This document shows, one piece after another, positions 24,916 to 34,539 of a stretch of 64,000 bases of DNA. The DNA lies in contig NZ_SZYH01000001.1 of the NCBI RefSeq assembly GCF_005298175.1, positions 1,550,001-1,614,000 of the forward strand, written 5' to 3'. Origin of the DNA: Marinobacter panjinensis. Its GTDB lineage: Bacteria > Pseudomonadota > Gammaproteobacteria > Pseudomonadales > Oleiphilaceae. How positions within the stretch are numbered: position 1 is the first letter of the stretch; each line of letters begins with the position of its first letter. A model generated the notes under the pieces. That model saw only the letters and a program-made list of their open reading frames with translations, searched no databases and was not told the origin of the DNA. The position numbers and the translations under genes are program-made.

Positions 24916-24948
24916 ATGACACAAAACACGGAACGCCCCCCACCATGA
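24916..24948 (+). CDS. 10-codon upstream reading frame ending in three prolines (putative leader peptide)
   Basis: ATG at 24916 opens M-T-Q-N-T-E-R-P-P-P, and its TGA (24946-24948) overlaps the ATG of the symporter gene (24945-24947). Such an overlap would couple translation of the two, and a Pro-Pro-Pro run next to the stop is a classic ribosome-stalling, EF-P-dependent context. There is only a weak ribosome site. Whether it is translated is unknown. Confidence 0.3.
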   Translation: MTQNTERPPP

Positions 24949-26297
24949 CCGAAAACAGCAACAGCTCAAATTACTACCCCCGACCGTTGAGGCACCTGAG
25001 TAGCTACTTATCCGGGCTGGTCCAGGGACGCCTCTGGCTGAAAGTACTCGTGGGGATGTTTCTGGGCCTGGTGACGGGCACCTTACTGGGCCCTTCCGTC
25101 GGCCTTGTTGAGCCTGCGACTGGCACGCTGATCGGTAATTGGCTGGCGTTTCCGGGGCAGCTGTTCCTGGCCACCATCCAGATGATTGTGATTCCCCTGG
25201 TCATCGCCTCCGTTGTGCGTGGCCTCGCCGCCAGCGAAGACCTGGACCAGCTCCGCAAGATGGGACTGCGAGTGACCGGTTTTTTCATTATCACTACCGC
25301 CATAGCCGCATCCATAGGGCTCTGGGTTGGCAGCCTGATGAATCCCGGCAGCATGATGACTGGCCTGGCCAGCACTGTCTCAGCCGGGGAAGGCACAACC
25401 ACTACAGCGACCATGCCCAGCGTGGACGAACTTCCCGGAACCCTGATCGGCCTGCTTCCAGGCAACCCGCTGGACGCCATGGTCGAGGGCCAGATGCTCC
25501 AGGTGGTGATTTTCTCCATCATTGTCGGTATTGCCCTGGTCAGTATGGCCCCGGAGAAATCCCGCCCCCTTCTGGATCTGCTGGACTCCCTGCAACAGGT
25601 CTGCATGACGGTGGTGCGCTGGGCCATGCGACTGGCGCCCTATGCAGTGTTCGGACTGATGGCACAGCTGACCACAACGATCGGCTTCCAGGCCATGATG
25701 GGCATGGCATCCTATGTGGTGACTGTGCTGGTGGGGCTGCTGCTTCTGCTGGGATTGTACATGCTGATCCTTAAGCTGCTGGCCGGCCAGCCTCCTGTTC
25801 AGTTCATCAAGGACAGCCGTGATGTCCTGCTGCTCGCGTTCTCCACCTCAAGCTCCGCAGCGGTGATGCCGCTGTCGATTCGCACCGCCGAAGACAAGCT
25901 CGGGGTGCGGCCCTCGGTTTCCCAGTTCGTTATTCCACTTGGCGCTACCATCAACATGAATGGCACGGCCCTGTACCAGGCTGTGGCGACGGTCTTCCTG
26001 GCGCAGGTGTACGGCATTGACCTCAGCATGGGTAGCATGGCACTGGTCGTGGCCATGGCCGTAGGTGCCTCCATCGGCTCACCGGCAACGCCGGGCGTCG
26101 GTATCGTCATTCTGGCAATGGTCCTGCAGACGGTCGGCATTCCGCCCAGTGGCATTGCGCTCATCATGGGTGTGGATCGGATTCTGGATATGTGTCGTAC
26201 TGCCATCAACGTTACCGGCGACCTTGTCACCTGCCGGCTGATGGAAAACTGGTCCGGTAAGCGGCTACTTGACGAGCCAGTTCCCCGGAAAGCCTGA
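24945..26297 (+). CDS. Dicarboxylate/amino acid:cation symporter (DAACS family)
   Basis: A 450-residue SLC1-type transporter with the DAACS signatures: an IQMIVIPLVIASVVRGLAA loop after segment 3, the SFSTSSSAAVMPLSI-like hairpin 1 (here AFSTSSSAAVMPLSI), segment 7 with NMNGTALYQAVATVFLAQ and hairpin 2 with SIGSPATPGVGIVILAMVLQ. The family couples sodium or proton entry to uptake of glutamate, aspartate, serine or C4-dicarboxylates. NMNGTA in place of the usual NMDGTA is seen in several subfamilies. It is single and preceded by a 10-codon reading frame that overlaps its start. Confidence 0.92.
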   Translation: MTENSNSSNYYPRPLRHLSSYLSGLVQGRLWLKVLVGMFLGLVTGTLLGPSVGLVEPATGTLIGNWLAFPGQLFLATIQMIVIPLVIASVVRGLAASEDLDQLRKMGLRVTGFFIITTAIAASIGLWVGSLMNPGSMMTGLASTVSAGEGTTTTATMPSVDELPGTLIGLLPGNPLDAMVEGQMLQVVIFSIIVGIALVSMAPEKSRPLLDLLDSLQQVCMTVVRWAMRLAPYAVFGLMAQLTTTIGFQAMMGMASYVVTVLVGLLLLLGLYMLILKLLAGQPPVQFIKDSRDVLLLAFSTSSSAAVMPLSIRTAEDKLGVRPSVSQFVIPLGATINMNGTALYQAVATVFLAQVYGIDLSMGSMALVVAMAVGASIGSPATPGVGIVILAMVLQTVGIPPSGIALIMGVDRILDMCRTAINVTGDLVTCRLMENWSGKRLLDEPVPRKA

Positions 26298-26359
26298 GGG
26301 CGACGCGCAGGAAGGCGTTCTGTTAACCTGACATTGACACAATTCAATCCGGAGCTGCC

Positions 26360-27004
26360 ATGACAACCGTGCAAATCGACATCGTTTCCGACATCGCCTG
26401 CCCCTGGTGCGCCATTGGTTATGCCCGCCTGGAGAAAGCCATGGCGGCCCTTAAAGACGACATGGAATTCAACATCGAATGGCATGCCTTTGAATTGAAT
26501 CCGGACCCTTCCGGAGATGGCGAGCCTATCCTGCCGGCCCTAAGCCGTAAATACGGGCGCAGCGAAGACGAGATGAAAGCGAGTCAGGCGCAGATGATGG
26601 ATATTGCCAGCGACCTGGGGCTGAACTTCGAGAAGCTTCAGGAACGCCATACCCGCAATACTTTTGATGCCCACAGGTTGGTGAAATGGGCAGGAGAACA
26701 GGGAAAGCAGACAGCAATGAAGATGGCCTTCTTCGAGGCCTATTTTGGCCGCGCGGAGAATATTTCAAACCCGGAGGTGCTGGTTTACTGCGTGGAAGCC
26801 ATAGGGCTGGACGGTGACAAAGCTCGCGAGGTACTGGCATCAGACCTGTACGCGGACGCCGTGCGGCAGGATGAGGCTCAATACCAGCAGGCGGGTGTGT
26901 CGGCCGTGCCTGCCTACATTATCAACCAGAAATACCTGGTTTCCGGCGCGCAGGAACCGGAAACGCTGGTAAAAGCCTTTCGGGAAATCGCCGGTTCTGC
27001 CTGA
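26360..27004 (+). CDS. DsbA family oxidoreductase (FrnE-like)
   Basis: A 214-residue cytoplasmic thioredoxin-fold protein with a CPWC active site (Cys14-Cys17), the FrnE-type features NIEWHAFELNPD and AHRLVKWA, and the cis-Pro loop SAVPAYIINQKYLVSGAQEPE. FrnE-like proteins are soluble disulfide oxidoreductases/isomerases; some protect against oxidative stress. There is no signal peptide. It is convergent with putA. Confidence 0.92.
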   Translation: MTTVQIDIVSDIACPWCAIGYARLEKAMAALKDDMEFNIEWHAFELNPDPSGDGEPILPALSRKYGRSEDEMKASQAQMMDIASDLGLNFEKLQERHTRNTFDAHRLVKWAGEQGKQTAMKMAFFEAYFGRAENISNPEVLVYCVEAIGLDGDKAREVLASDLYADAVRQDEAQYQQAGVSAVPAYIINQKYLVSGAQEPETLVKAFREIAGSA

Positions 27005-27032
27005 GCGGCCCCCGGCGGTATTTACCGGCACC

Positions 27033-27048
27033 CCCCCTTCCCTGGGGG
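27033..27048. terminator. GC-rich hairpin between convergent dsbA-like gene and putA
   Basis: CCCCC-TTCCCT-GGGGG in the 64-bp gap between two convergent stop codons; only two T residues follow on the plus strand, so it is at best a weak terminator. Its position favours a bidirectional transcription stop. Confidence 0.4.
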
Positions 27049-27068
27049 TTGTCCGGCCAGGTCAACCG

Positions 27069-30000
27069 TTACTCGGAGGCTGCGATCAAGCTGGCGTTAC
27101 CACCGGCTGCAGTGGTATCCACACACAGATGGCGCTCAATCACGTACCGCTGATCCAGCTTGTGCTCGGTAATCAGTGGTAACAGGGCGCCGTCCCGCTT
27201 CATCAGCGCTTGGCGATACGGCTTCAGCAATGACGGCTTTGCACAACTGACGACAGCCTCGAAACCATTAACCTTTTCAACGGCATCCGGCTCCAGGCGG
27301 CCTTCTACGCCGACTACCGGCAGGCCAGCCATGGCAGCGCGATCCAGGGTGTGTTTAATACCCAGCGCAATAACCACCGCTTTATTGCCCTGAGCCAAAG
27401 CCATGGTCATCTGTTCGATGGCAGTTTCCTTATCGGGGCCAAGACATAGCACCGTGCCACGGGCATGGTTGGTCAGTATGTTGGATTCACCCGTTGGCCC
27501 TGGCATTTCCTCGGCGTGGGCGTCCAATGGCTCGGGAACCGAGTCAAAGATCGACTTCATGGCTTCGATTCGCGCTTTTGGCTCCTGGGCATCCATCTTG
27601 TCGAGCTTGCCGATCAGGCTTTTCAGCTTCTTGGCATCCACTTTATCGCCACCCGACTCTGTCACACTCTGAACCGTCTCACCTTTCATAAACCGGCGCA
27701 CATACTGAGGACCACCGGCTTTGGGGCCGGTACCCGACAGGCCTTCGCCGCCGAACGGCTGGGAGCCGACAATCGCACCGATCTGGTTGCGGTTAACGTA
27801 GGTGTTGCCGACCTTGATTCGACTGGCGATACGGTCAACCCGAGTGTCTACACGGCTGTGGATGCCAAAAGTCAGGCCGTAGCCCTTCGCATTGATGTCA
27901 TCCACGACCTTATCGATATCTTTCGCATCAAAGGTAGCAACATGCAGTACCGGGCCGAAGATCTCTTCTTCCAGATCCTCAATGCCGTTCACCCTGAGCA
28001 CCGCAGGAGACACAAAGTTACCCGTGTGCGGCACTGACAGTTTTTTCAGGAGTTGATCCTTGTTCTCGAATTTCTTGCAGTGATCGATGATTTTCTTCGC
28101 AGACGGATCATCAATGACCGGGCCTACGTCCGTGGACAGCAGCCACGGATCACCAATGCCCAGCTCTTCCATGGCGCCGTAGAGCATGTTCAGCAGGCTA
28201 TCGGCGATGTCGTTCTGGACATACAGCATCCTCAGCGCCGAGCAACGCTGACCGGCACTCTGGAAAGAAGATGCCAGAACATCCCGGACCACCTGTTCTG
28301 GCAGTGCGGTGGAATCCACGATCATGGCGTTCAGGCCACCGGTCTCTGCCACCATGACTGCGTCCGGTTCCATATTTTCTGTCATGGCCTTGTCGATGAT
28401 CTTGGCGGTGTTGGTAGAGCCGGTGAAGCATACGCCGGCGACACGGGAATCCGAGGTCAGGCCTGCACCGACGGTCGTACCAGTGCCCGGTACCAACTGG
28501 ATGGCATCTTTGGGAATGCCCGCCTCATGCATTAACTCAACTGCGCGAACGGCCAGCAATGATGTCTGCTCGGCCGGCTTGGCCAGCACCACATTGCCCG
28601 CCACAAGGTTAGCCAGAATCTGGCCGGTAAAGATCGCCAGCGGGAAGTTCCAGGGTGAAATACATACCACCGCACCACGAGCTTCACCGCTATCCTTGTA
28701 GCGAACGCCTTCGTTGGCGTAAAAGTGGGCAAAGTCTACTGCTTCGCGAATCTCAGCCACAGCATCCGACAAGGATTTACCCGCTTCTCGACAGGTCAGT
28801 GCAAACAGCTCGTAAGTGTTCTCTTCATAAAGATCCGCCACCTTGCGCAGGCAGTCAGCCCGCTCTTCTGCAGATTTGGAGGACCACGACTTGAACCCTT
28901 TATCTGCGGCAGTGATTGCTGTGTCAATATCGGCTTCGTTGGCCTGGGTAACATGGCCAACTACATCATCCGGGTTGGCCGGATTGCGCACTACCTGAAC
29001 TTCAGTGCCAGATACCTTGCCTTTTATCAGCGGCCCGCCTTTCCACTGATGCTCTTTGTAGGCACCACGGCCCTTTTCGATGGCCTCGATGGTGACCGGG
29101 TCAGTGAGATCCCAGCCTTTGGAGTTGCGGCGGTGCTCGCCGAAGATCTTCAATGGATGGGTAATTGCCTTGCTCGAAATGTCTTTACCCATTTCCCTGA
29201 CCGAATCGATCGGGTCTTTCGCGATCATCTCCGGCGTAATGTCTTCGTCCACAATCTGGTTGACAAAGGAGCTGTTGGCGCCGTTCTCCAGCAGACGACG
29301 CACCAGATACGCCAGCAGTTCCCTATGGGCGCCGACCGGTGCGTAGATCCGGCAGGGAACGCCGCTCTCTTTCATTACCTGGCTGTGCAGGGACTCACCC
29401 ATGCCGTGCAGGCGCTGGAACTCGTAATTGGCTTCACCACGAACCCTGGCCAGCTCCAGAATAGCGGACACTGAATGCGCATTGTGGGTCGCAAACTGCG
29501 GGTAAATGCGGTCGGTCATGTTCAGCAGTTTGGTGGAACAGGACAGGAACGACACATCACTGCAGGCCTTGCGGGTGAATACCGGGAACCCGTCCAGGCC
29601 CATCACCTGGGCTCGCTTGATTTCCGCATCCCAATAGGCGCCTTTCACCAGCCGCACCATGATGCGACGGTCGTATTTTTCAGCCAGACCGTACAGCCAG
29701 TCGATCAGGAAAGGCGCCCGCTTGCCATAAGCCTGCACCACCACGCCGAAGCCATTCCAGCCTGCCAGTTCAGGATCGCTCAGCAGCTCTTCAATAACGT
29801 CCATTGAGAGGTCCAGCCGCTCCTGTTCTTCGGCGTCGATATTGAAACCCATATTGGCGGCAGCAGCTTTCTTGACCAGCCGCCTGGCCCGGGGCAGAAG
29901 CTCTTTCATCACCCGTTCTTTATTGCCGTACTCATACCTTGCAAGCAGCGCAGAGAACTTGACGGATATGCCGGGGTTCTTGCGAACGTCGCCCTGGCAA

Positions 30001-30698
30001 TGTCTGGCAATACTGTCGATAGCGTTGGAATAGGAATTGTAATAACCCTGGGCATCGTGATCCGTGCGGGCGGCCTCCCCCAACATGTCATAGGAATAGG
30101 TGTAACCCTTTTTCATGTAGTCTTCGCCGGCTTTCTGGGCTTCCTTGATGTCGCGCCCAAGCACAAATTGCCGCCCCATTTCTTTCATGGCAAGACCGGC
30201 TACCGTGCGAATCACCGGTTCACCCATGCGCTTCAGAAGCCTGCGGAGGGTTTCAACCACGCTCTGGCGCTCGGACTCCGTCAGCAGCTTGCTGGTCATC
30301 AGCAAGGCCACGGTTGCAGTATTGATCAGCGACGAAGAGGCTTTGCCAACGTGGTCACCCCAGCTGCCTGATGTGATCTTGTCTTCGATCAGCTCGTTGA
30401 TCGTCACGTTATCCGGTACCCGCAACATGGCCTCGGCCAGGCACATTAGTGCCACGCCTTCCTGGGTGGTCAGCCCGTACTCCGCCAGGAACTTTTCCAT
30501 AATGGTGGACTTTGAATTCTTTCGGACATTGCGCACCAGTTCGGCTGCGCGGGCGGAAATCGCCTTACGCTCTGCTTCGGTCAACTGAGCGCCAGCAATC
30601 ATTTCACTGATAACTGTGTATTCATCGGCCAGATAATAATCGCGGATGGCCTGACGGCTATCGACGAGCTCAGGCGTCTCTGATTGCTGCGGTCTCAT
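27069..30698 (-). CDS. putA: Bifunctional proline dehydrogenase / glutamate-semialdehyde dehydrogenase PutA
   Basis: A 1209-residue PutA that oxidises proline to P5C with FAD and then glutamate semialdehyde to glutamate with NAD. The FAD-linked PRODH barrel spans about residues 190-480 (FNIDAEEQERLDLSMD, VRLVKGAYWDAEIK, YAPVGAHRELLAYLVRRLLENGANSSFV in part). The aldehyde dehydrogenase spans about 560-1020, with the general-base Glu in AETGGLNAMIV and the nucleophile Cys near residue 818 in SAGQRCSALR. A C-terminal domain of about 150 residues follows. No ribbon-helix-helix DNA-binding domain precedes residue 60, so it cannot repress its own gene; control is more likely by the PutR-like Lrp protein. 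It lies downstream of the glutamate dehydrogenase gene on the same strand. Confidence 0.96.
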   Translation of the reverse strand: MRPQQSETPELVDSRQAIRDYYLADEYTVISEMIAGAQLTEAERKAISARAAELVRNVRKNSKSTIMEKFLAEYGLTTQEGVALMCLAEAMLRVPDNVTINELIEDKITSGSWGDHVGKASSSLINTATVALLMTSKLLTESERQSVVETLRRLLKRMGEPVIRTVAGLAMKEMGRQFVLGRDIKEAQKAGEDYMKKGYTYSYDMLGEAARTDHDAQGYYNSYSNAIDSIARHCQGDVRKNPGISVKFSALLARYEYGNKERVMKELLPRARRLVKKAAAANMGFNIDAEEQERLDLSMDVIEELLSDPELAGWNGFGVVVQAYGKRAPFLIDWLYGLAEKYDRRIMVRLVKGAYWDAEIKRAQVMGLDGFPVFTRKACSDVSFLSCSTKLLNMTDRIYPQFATHNAHSVSAILELARVRGEANYEFQRLHGMGESLHSQVMKESGVPCRIYAPVGAHRELLAYLVRRLLENGANSSFVNQIVDEDITPEMIAKDPIDSVREMGKDISSKAITHPLKIFGEHRRNSKGWDLTDPVTIEAIEKGRGAYKEHQWKGGPLIKGKVSGTEVQVVRNPANPDDVVGHVTQANEADIDTAITAADKGFKSWSSKSAEERADCLRKVADLYEENTYELFALTCREAGKSLSDAVAEIREAVDFAHFYANEGVRYKDSGEARGAVVCISPWNFPLAIFTGQILANLVAGNVVLAKPAEQTSLLAVRAVELMHEAGIPKDAIQLVPGTGTTVGAGLTSDSRVAGVCFTGSTNTAKIIDKAMTENMEPDAVMVAETGGLNAMIVDSTALPEQVVRDVLASSFQSAGQRCSALRMLYVQNDIADSLLNMLYGAMEELGIGDPWLLSTDVGPVIDDPSAKKIIDHCKKFENKDQLLKKLSVPHTGNFVSPAVLRVNGIEDLEEEIFGPVLHVATFDAKDIDKVVDDINAKGYGLTFGIHSRVDTRVDRIASRIKVGNTYVNRNQIGAIVGSQPFGGEGLSGTGPKAGGPQYVRRFMKGETVQSVTESGGDKVDAKKLKSLIGKLDKMDAQEPKARIEAMKSIFDSVPEPLDAHAEEMPGPTGESNILTNHARGTVLCLGPDKETAIEQMTMALAQGNKAVVIALGIKHTLDRAAMAGLPVVGVEGRLEPDAVEKVNGFEAVVSCAKPSLLKPYRQALMKRDGALLPLITEHKLDQRYVIERHLCVDTTAAGGNASLIAASE

Positions 30699-30758
30699 GG
30701 TTGAACCCTCTCAGTTGTTTGTCTTTCCCGCATTCTACCGGGAACGATAAAGACTATT

Positions 30759-30848
30759 TGACTGTAAAAACCAGTCAGGCGCGGTTTTCAGGCTTTTTTT
30801 GATGTACTAAAATTAATAATTTTCCTGTCTAACGATTAATTTTTAGAC
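30759..30848. promoter_or_regulatory. putA upstream region with hairpin and AT-rich palindromes
   Basis: The 170-bp gap upstream of putA holds three symmetric elements: TGACTG/CAGTCA (30759-30764 and 30772-30777) with a 7-nt loop; the perfect 15-bp palindrome AAAATTAATAATTTT (30809-30823); and GTCTAA/TTAGAC (30827-30832 and 30843-30848). The AT-rich palindromes suit an Lrp-family protein such as the PutR-like regulator; the first hairpin lies downstream of the glutamate dehydrogenase gene and could attenuate read-through. Confidence 0.45.
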
Positions 30849-30868
30849 GAATTTACTCGGTCAACCGA

Positions 30869-33800
30869 TCATTCTGCCTTTGCAGCCAGCTCCCGAAGCA
30901 TGCTGTGAGCCACAGAAAAGACGGCGCAATCTATTACCGTCGCTGTCTGCATGTCTCCCAGCATCCGGTGCCAACGGGCCAGGGGCGCCTGTTTATCTTC
31001 ACGCCAGGCTTCGAGCATCTGCTCCGGCGACGCCTTGGCGCCCTCTCCCCTGGTACCTGCGGAAAGCACACCCGAGGTGAGATTCCGCAACTGGTGGTCC
31101 AGCTCATCCCGGTAGTGGAGCGTTGCCAGTACCTGCCAGTGGCCGCGGGCCCTGAAGGAAAGCATCTGCCGATCAAGCCAGGTCAGGTTAAGGCCTTCCC
31201 CCAGACTGAAATACACCCAGGCCACTGACTCCAGGTCTTGCCCCAGCTGACGGCCGATTTCGATAATGTCCATCAGCCAATATCGGCTTTCCGCCGATGC
31301 GGCGTAAGCCGCCAGCCCCTGCGGAACTGTCTGCTTACAATACTTATCATAGCGCTCCTGCCAGCGACTTGCAGGAATCACCGATCCCAGTCGCTCTATA
31401 GAGGCCAAGACTTCGGCCAGGGGCCGCTGATAATGGGCGACACAGGAGGCCGGGTCCAGATTGCTCCGGCGGTTATGCAGCAACCAGCTGGTGCTGCGGG
31501 TGACGAGGCGAATCACGTCGCTGAACAGTTCTGCCTGCACGGCGGAGCTGATCTTTCCATCAAGCGCCTCTATGGCCTTCCATTGAGTCTCTACGTCATG
31601 GATCCGGAGGGAGATCAGGTAAGCTGCGGCAATCCGGCCACTGTCGGTCCCAGTCGCATTGCGGAGTTTATCCGCCCAGCTGATGCCCATGCGATTGACC
31701 ATGTCATTGGCGATCTGAGTGGCTGAAATTTCCGCACGCAGCGGGTGGGCGTCAATTGCCTCGGGAAAATGCTCCAGTAACGATGCCGGAAACGCCGAAT
31801 GCAGCGCCTCGATAAAGCGATCGTCGTGAACAATCGGCGTGGTCAGCAATGCCTGTTTGAGTTCGATCTTGGCGTAGGAAATCAGTACGGACAGCTCCGG
31901 ACGAGTGAGGCCAGAGGCCGGCTCCCGCCGCTCCCTGAGTTCATCATCGTCGGGCAGGAATTCAAGCGCCCGGTCAAGCTTGCCTTCGGCCTCCAGCCGC
32001 CGCATAAGCCGCTCGTATTCATCCATGGTGGCAACCGCACCGCTTTGTGCCAGGCACAATGCCATGGCCTGGCGATAGTTGTTGCGCAGCACCAGCTCTG
32101 CTACCTCAGAGGTCATTGCCCTGAGCATATGATTGCGCTGTTCAAGGGTCATCTGCCCACGCCGCACCTGCTCATTGAGCAGAATCTTGATATTCACCTC
32201 ATGGTCCGAGCAATCCACCCCGCCGGCGTTATCAATAAAATCGGTGTTGGCGGAGCCGCCTGCACGGGCAAAGCCGATGCGGCCAAGCTGGGTGAAGCCC
32301 AGGTTACCGCCCTCGCCCAGCACCTTGCACCGTAACTCATGGCTATCGACTCTCACGGCATCATTGGATTTGTCACCAACGTCTTCGTGGGATTCGCTTG
32401 CCGCTTTCACATAAGTGCCGATTCCCCCATTCCAGAGCATGTCGACCGGGGCCTTCAGCAGCGCCCTGACCAATTCATTGGGCGGAAGGCGGTCTGCCTT
32501 GATGTCCAGGCAGGCCTGCATTTGCGGCGATATAGGAATCCACTTTGCGGCCCGTGAAAAGACACCGCCACCCTCGCTGATCTTTTGCTCGTCATAATCC
32601 TCCCAGCTTGAGCCTGGTAACTCGAACAGACGCTTGCGCTCGGCGAAAGACGCCGCTGCATCAGGCTCAGGGTCAACAAAGATATGTAGATGATTGAACG
32701 CGCCGATCAGGCGGATACGATCTGACAACAGCATGCCGTTGCCGAACACATCTCCCGCCATATCCCCGATACCAACCACGGTAAATTCTTCGGTCTGAGT
32801 GTCGACTCCCTGCTCCAGAAAGTGCCGCTTGACCGACTCCCAGGCTCCACGCGCGGTAATCCCCATCTTCTTGTGGTCATAGCCCTCACTGCCGCCGGAG
32901 GCGAACGCATCTCCGAGCCAGAAGCCATACTCCTGGGCCAGCCGATTGGCAATATCAGAGAAGGTTGCCGTGCCCTTGTCGGCAGCCACAACCAGGTAGG
33001 TGTCATCGCCATCGTGTCGAACCACCTCCGCCGGTGGTACTACTTCGCCTTCATCCAGGTTATCGGTCAGATCCAGCAACCCGCGTATGAACGTCTGATA
33101 ACAGGTAATGCCCTCCTCCCTTAATGCCTCCCGGGAGCCATCTTCCGGCGGCTGTTTGACAATGAACCCACCCTTGGCGCCTACAGGCACAATCACCGAA
33201 TTCTTTACCTGCTGCGCCTTGACCAACCCGAGAATCTCGGTGCGATAGTCCTCGCTGCGGTCGGACCAGCGCAACCCGCCCCGGGCCACCGGCCCTGCCC
33301 TGAGATGAACCCCTTCCACCCGCGGTGAGCAGACAAACACCTCGAAATGCGGGCAGGGTTTGGGAATGTCAGGAATGGAGGAGGGGTCAAGCTTGAGCGA
33401 CAGGTATCCTTTGAACTCGCCGGTGTCCTGATGCTGGAAATAGTTGGTTCTGAGGGTGGCCTTGATCAGCACATAGAACCGCCTGAGGATGCGGTCATCA
33501 TCGAGGCTACTGACCGCCTCAAGGGCTTCCAGAATGGCACCCTCAATCCTTGCAGTCTCTGACTCCCTGCTTTCAGCCACCTCAGCACCGGGATTGAACC
33601 TGGCGTTGAAGAACCCGACCAGTAGTGCGGTAATATCCAGGTGCCGCGCCAGGGTGTCGGCGATGAACGGCTGGCTGAACCCGAAACGCAGTTGCTTGAT
33701 GTAGCGGGAATAAGCCCGCAGCACACTGACCTCACGCCACCCCAGGCTGGCGGCCATCATCAGTTGATTAAAGCTGTCGTTTTCCGCAAAGCCATTCCAG

Positions 33801-34381
33801 ATTTCGCGGAATCCCTCCTGCAGCAGGGGCTTGGCCTTTTCGATATCGGCGCCCCGGCAACGGGAATGGAACTGCACGGTGAAATCACTGACCCCGAACT
33901 GTTCCCCGTCACGCCGCCGGATACGGTAAGGATGCTCCCCCAGCACTCGCATACCAAGGTTTTCCAGAATCGGAATCACGTCCGACAGGATCACCGACTT
34001 ACCCTGGCTGTAGAGTTTGAAGCTCAGTTCCTGAGCCCCCTGCTCAGAGGGCTGGTAGAACCGCATGGGCACGTCCGAAGTCAGGGCAATGGATTGGATC
34101 TGCTGAATATCGTCAACAGCATCCTCGATCGAGAACTTCGACCGGTAGCTCGATGGGAAACCACCACTGAACATATTGGCAAAGCGCTTTCCGGGGCCCT
34201 CTCCCAGGACCTCAATCAACCGGTGTAGTACCGCCTCGTCCCACGACCGGGACTCTTCCAGCATCGTGGTGACGATCTCTCGCAGGTTTCGCGAGTCGTC
34301 GGGCTCGTAATCCTCCCCCTCAAGGGCATCTGAGAGCTGTTCCAGCAGCGTTTGTTTTTGTTTGGCTTCAGAAAGGGTCAT
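30869..34381 (-). CDS. Large NAD-dependent glutamate dehydrogenase, N-terminally short form
   Basis: A 1170-residue member of the large NAD-GDH family (GdhB of Pseudomonas is about 1600 residues). It deaminates glutamate to 2-oxoglutarate. The catalytic core is intact: RAGPVARGGLRWSDRSEDYRTEILGL in part, GAKGGFIVK near residue 400 and the Rossmann motif region VVGIGDMAGDVFGNGML. The start MTLSEAKQKQ leads straight into the segment corresponding to about residue 400 of the long form, so the N-terminal ACT-like regulatory region is missing; no remnant precedes it in the 158-bp divergent gap to the Lrp gene. It is upstream of putA, so both can be expressed together to send proline and glutamate carbon to the TCA cycle. 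Confidence 0.9.
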   Translation of the reverse strand: MTLSEAKQKQTLLEQLSDALEGEDYEPDDSRNLREIVTTMLEESRSWDEAVLHRLIEVLGEGPGKRFANMFSGGFPSSYRSKFSIEDAVDDIQQIQSIALTSDVPMRFYQPSEQGAQELSFKLYSQGKSVILSDVIPILENLGMRVLGEHPYRIRRRDGEQFGVSDFTVQFHSRCRGADIEKAKPLLQEGFREIWNGFAENDSFNQLMMAASLGWREVSVLRAYSRYIKQLRFGFSQPFIADTLARHLDITALLVGFFNARFNPGAEVAESRESETARIEGAILEALEAVSSLDDDRILRRFYVLIKATLRTNYFQHQDTGEFKGYLSLKLDPSSIPDIPKPCPHFEVFVCSPRVEGVHLRAGPVARGGLRWSDRSEDYRTEILGLVKAQQVKNSVIVPVGAKGGFIVKQPPEDGSREALREEGITCYQTFIRGLLDLTDNLDEGEVVPPAEVVRHDGDDTYLVVAADKGTATFSDIANRLAQEYGFWLGDAFASGGSEGYDHKKMGITARGAWESVKRHFLEQGVDTQTEEFTVVGIGDMAGDVFGNGMLLSDRIRLIGAFNHLHIFVDPEPDAAASFAERKRLFELPGSSWEDYDEQKISEGGGVFSRAAKWIPISPQMQACLDIKADRLPPNELVRALLKAPVDMLWNGGIGTYVKAASESHEDVGDKSNDAVRVDSHELRCKVLGEGGNLGFTQLGRIGFARAGGSANTDFIDNAGGVDCSDHEVNIKILLNEQVRRGQMTLEQRNHMLRAMTSEVAELVLRNNYRQAMALCLAQSGAVATMDEYERLMRRLEAEGKLDRALEFLPDDDELRERREPASGLTRPELSVLISYAKIELKQALLTTPIVHDDRFIEALHSAFPASLLEHFPEAIDAHPLRAEISATQIANDMVNRMGISWADKLRNATGTDSGRIAAAYLISLRIHDVETQWKAIEALDGKISSAVQAELFSDVIRLVTRSTSWLLHNRRSNLDPASCVAHYQRPLAEVLASIERLGSVIPASRWQERYDKYCKQTVPQGLAAYAASAESRYWLMDIIEIGRQLGQDLESVAWVYFSLGEGLNLTWLDRQMLSFRARGHWQVLATLHYRDELDHQLRNLTSGVLSAGTRGEGAKASPEQMLEAWREDKQAPLARWHRMLGDMQTATVIDCAVFSVAHSMLRELAAKAE

Positions 34382-34539
34382 CGGTGGTCTCCGGGACTAT
34401 CAACTGGCGCGTGTATGACTGAACATCCCCAGTATAGCCAACTCAGCGAAGGCCCTTTGTCCATATAGTTTTAATGTGCAGGTATTTTGATTATATTCGT
34501 GGCCTTGAATAGCCGTATATCCAGCCGGGAAATGAAATT

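Noticed and set aside
26298..26359. Terminator after the DAACS symporter gene
   Set aside because: The stretch has some GC-rich symmetry but no clean stem with a T run.
27069..34381. Long plus-strand reading frames opposite putA and the glutamate dehydrogenase gene
   Set aside because: They are antisense shadows of highly biased GC-rich codons; none has a ribosome site or recognisable domain.
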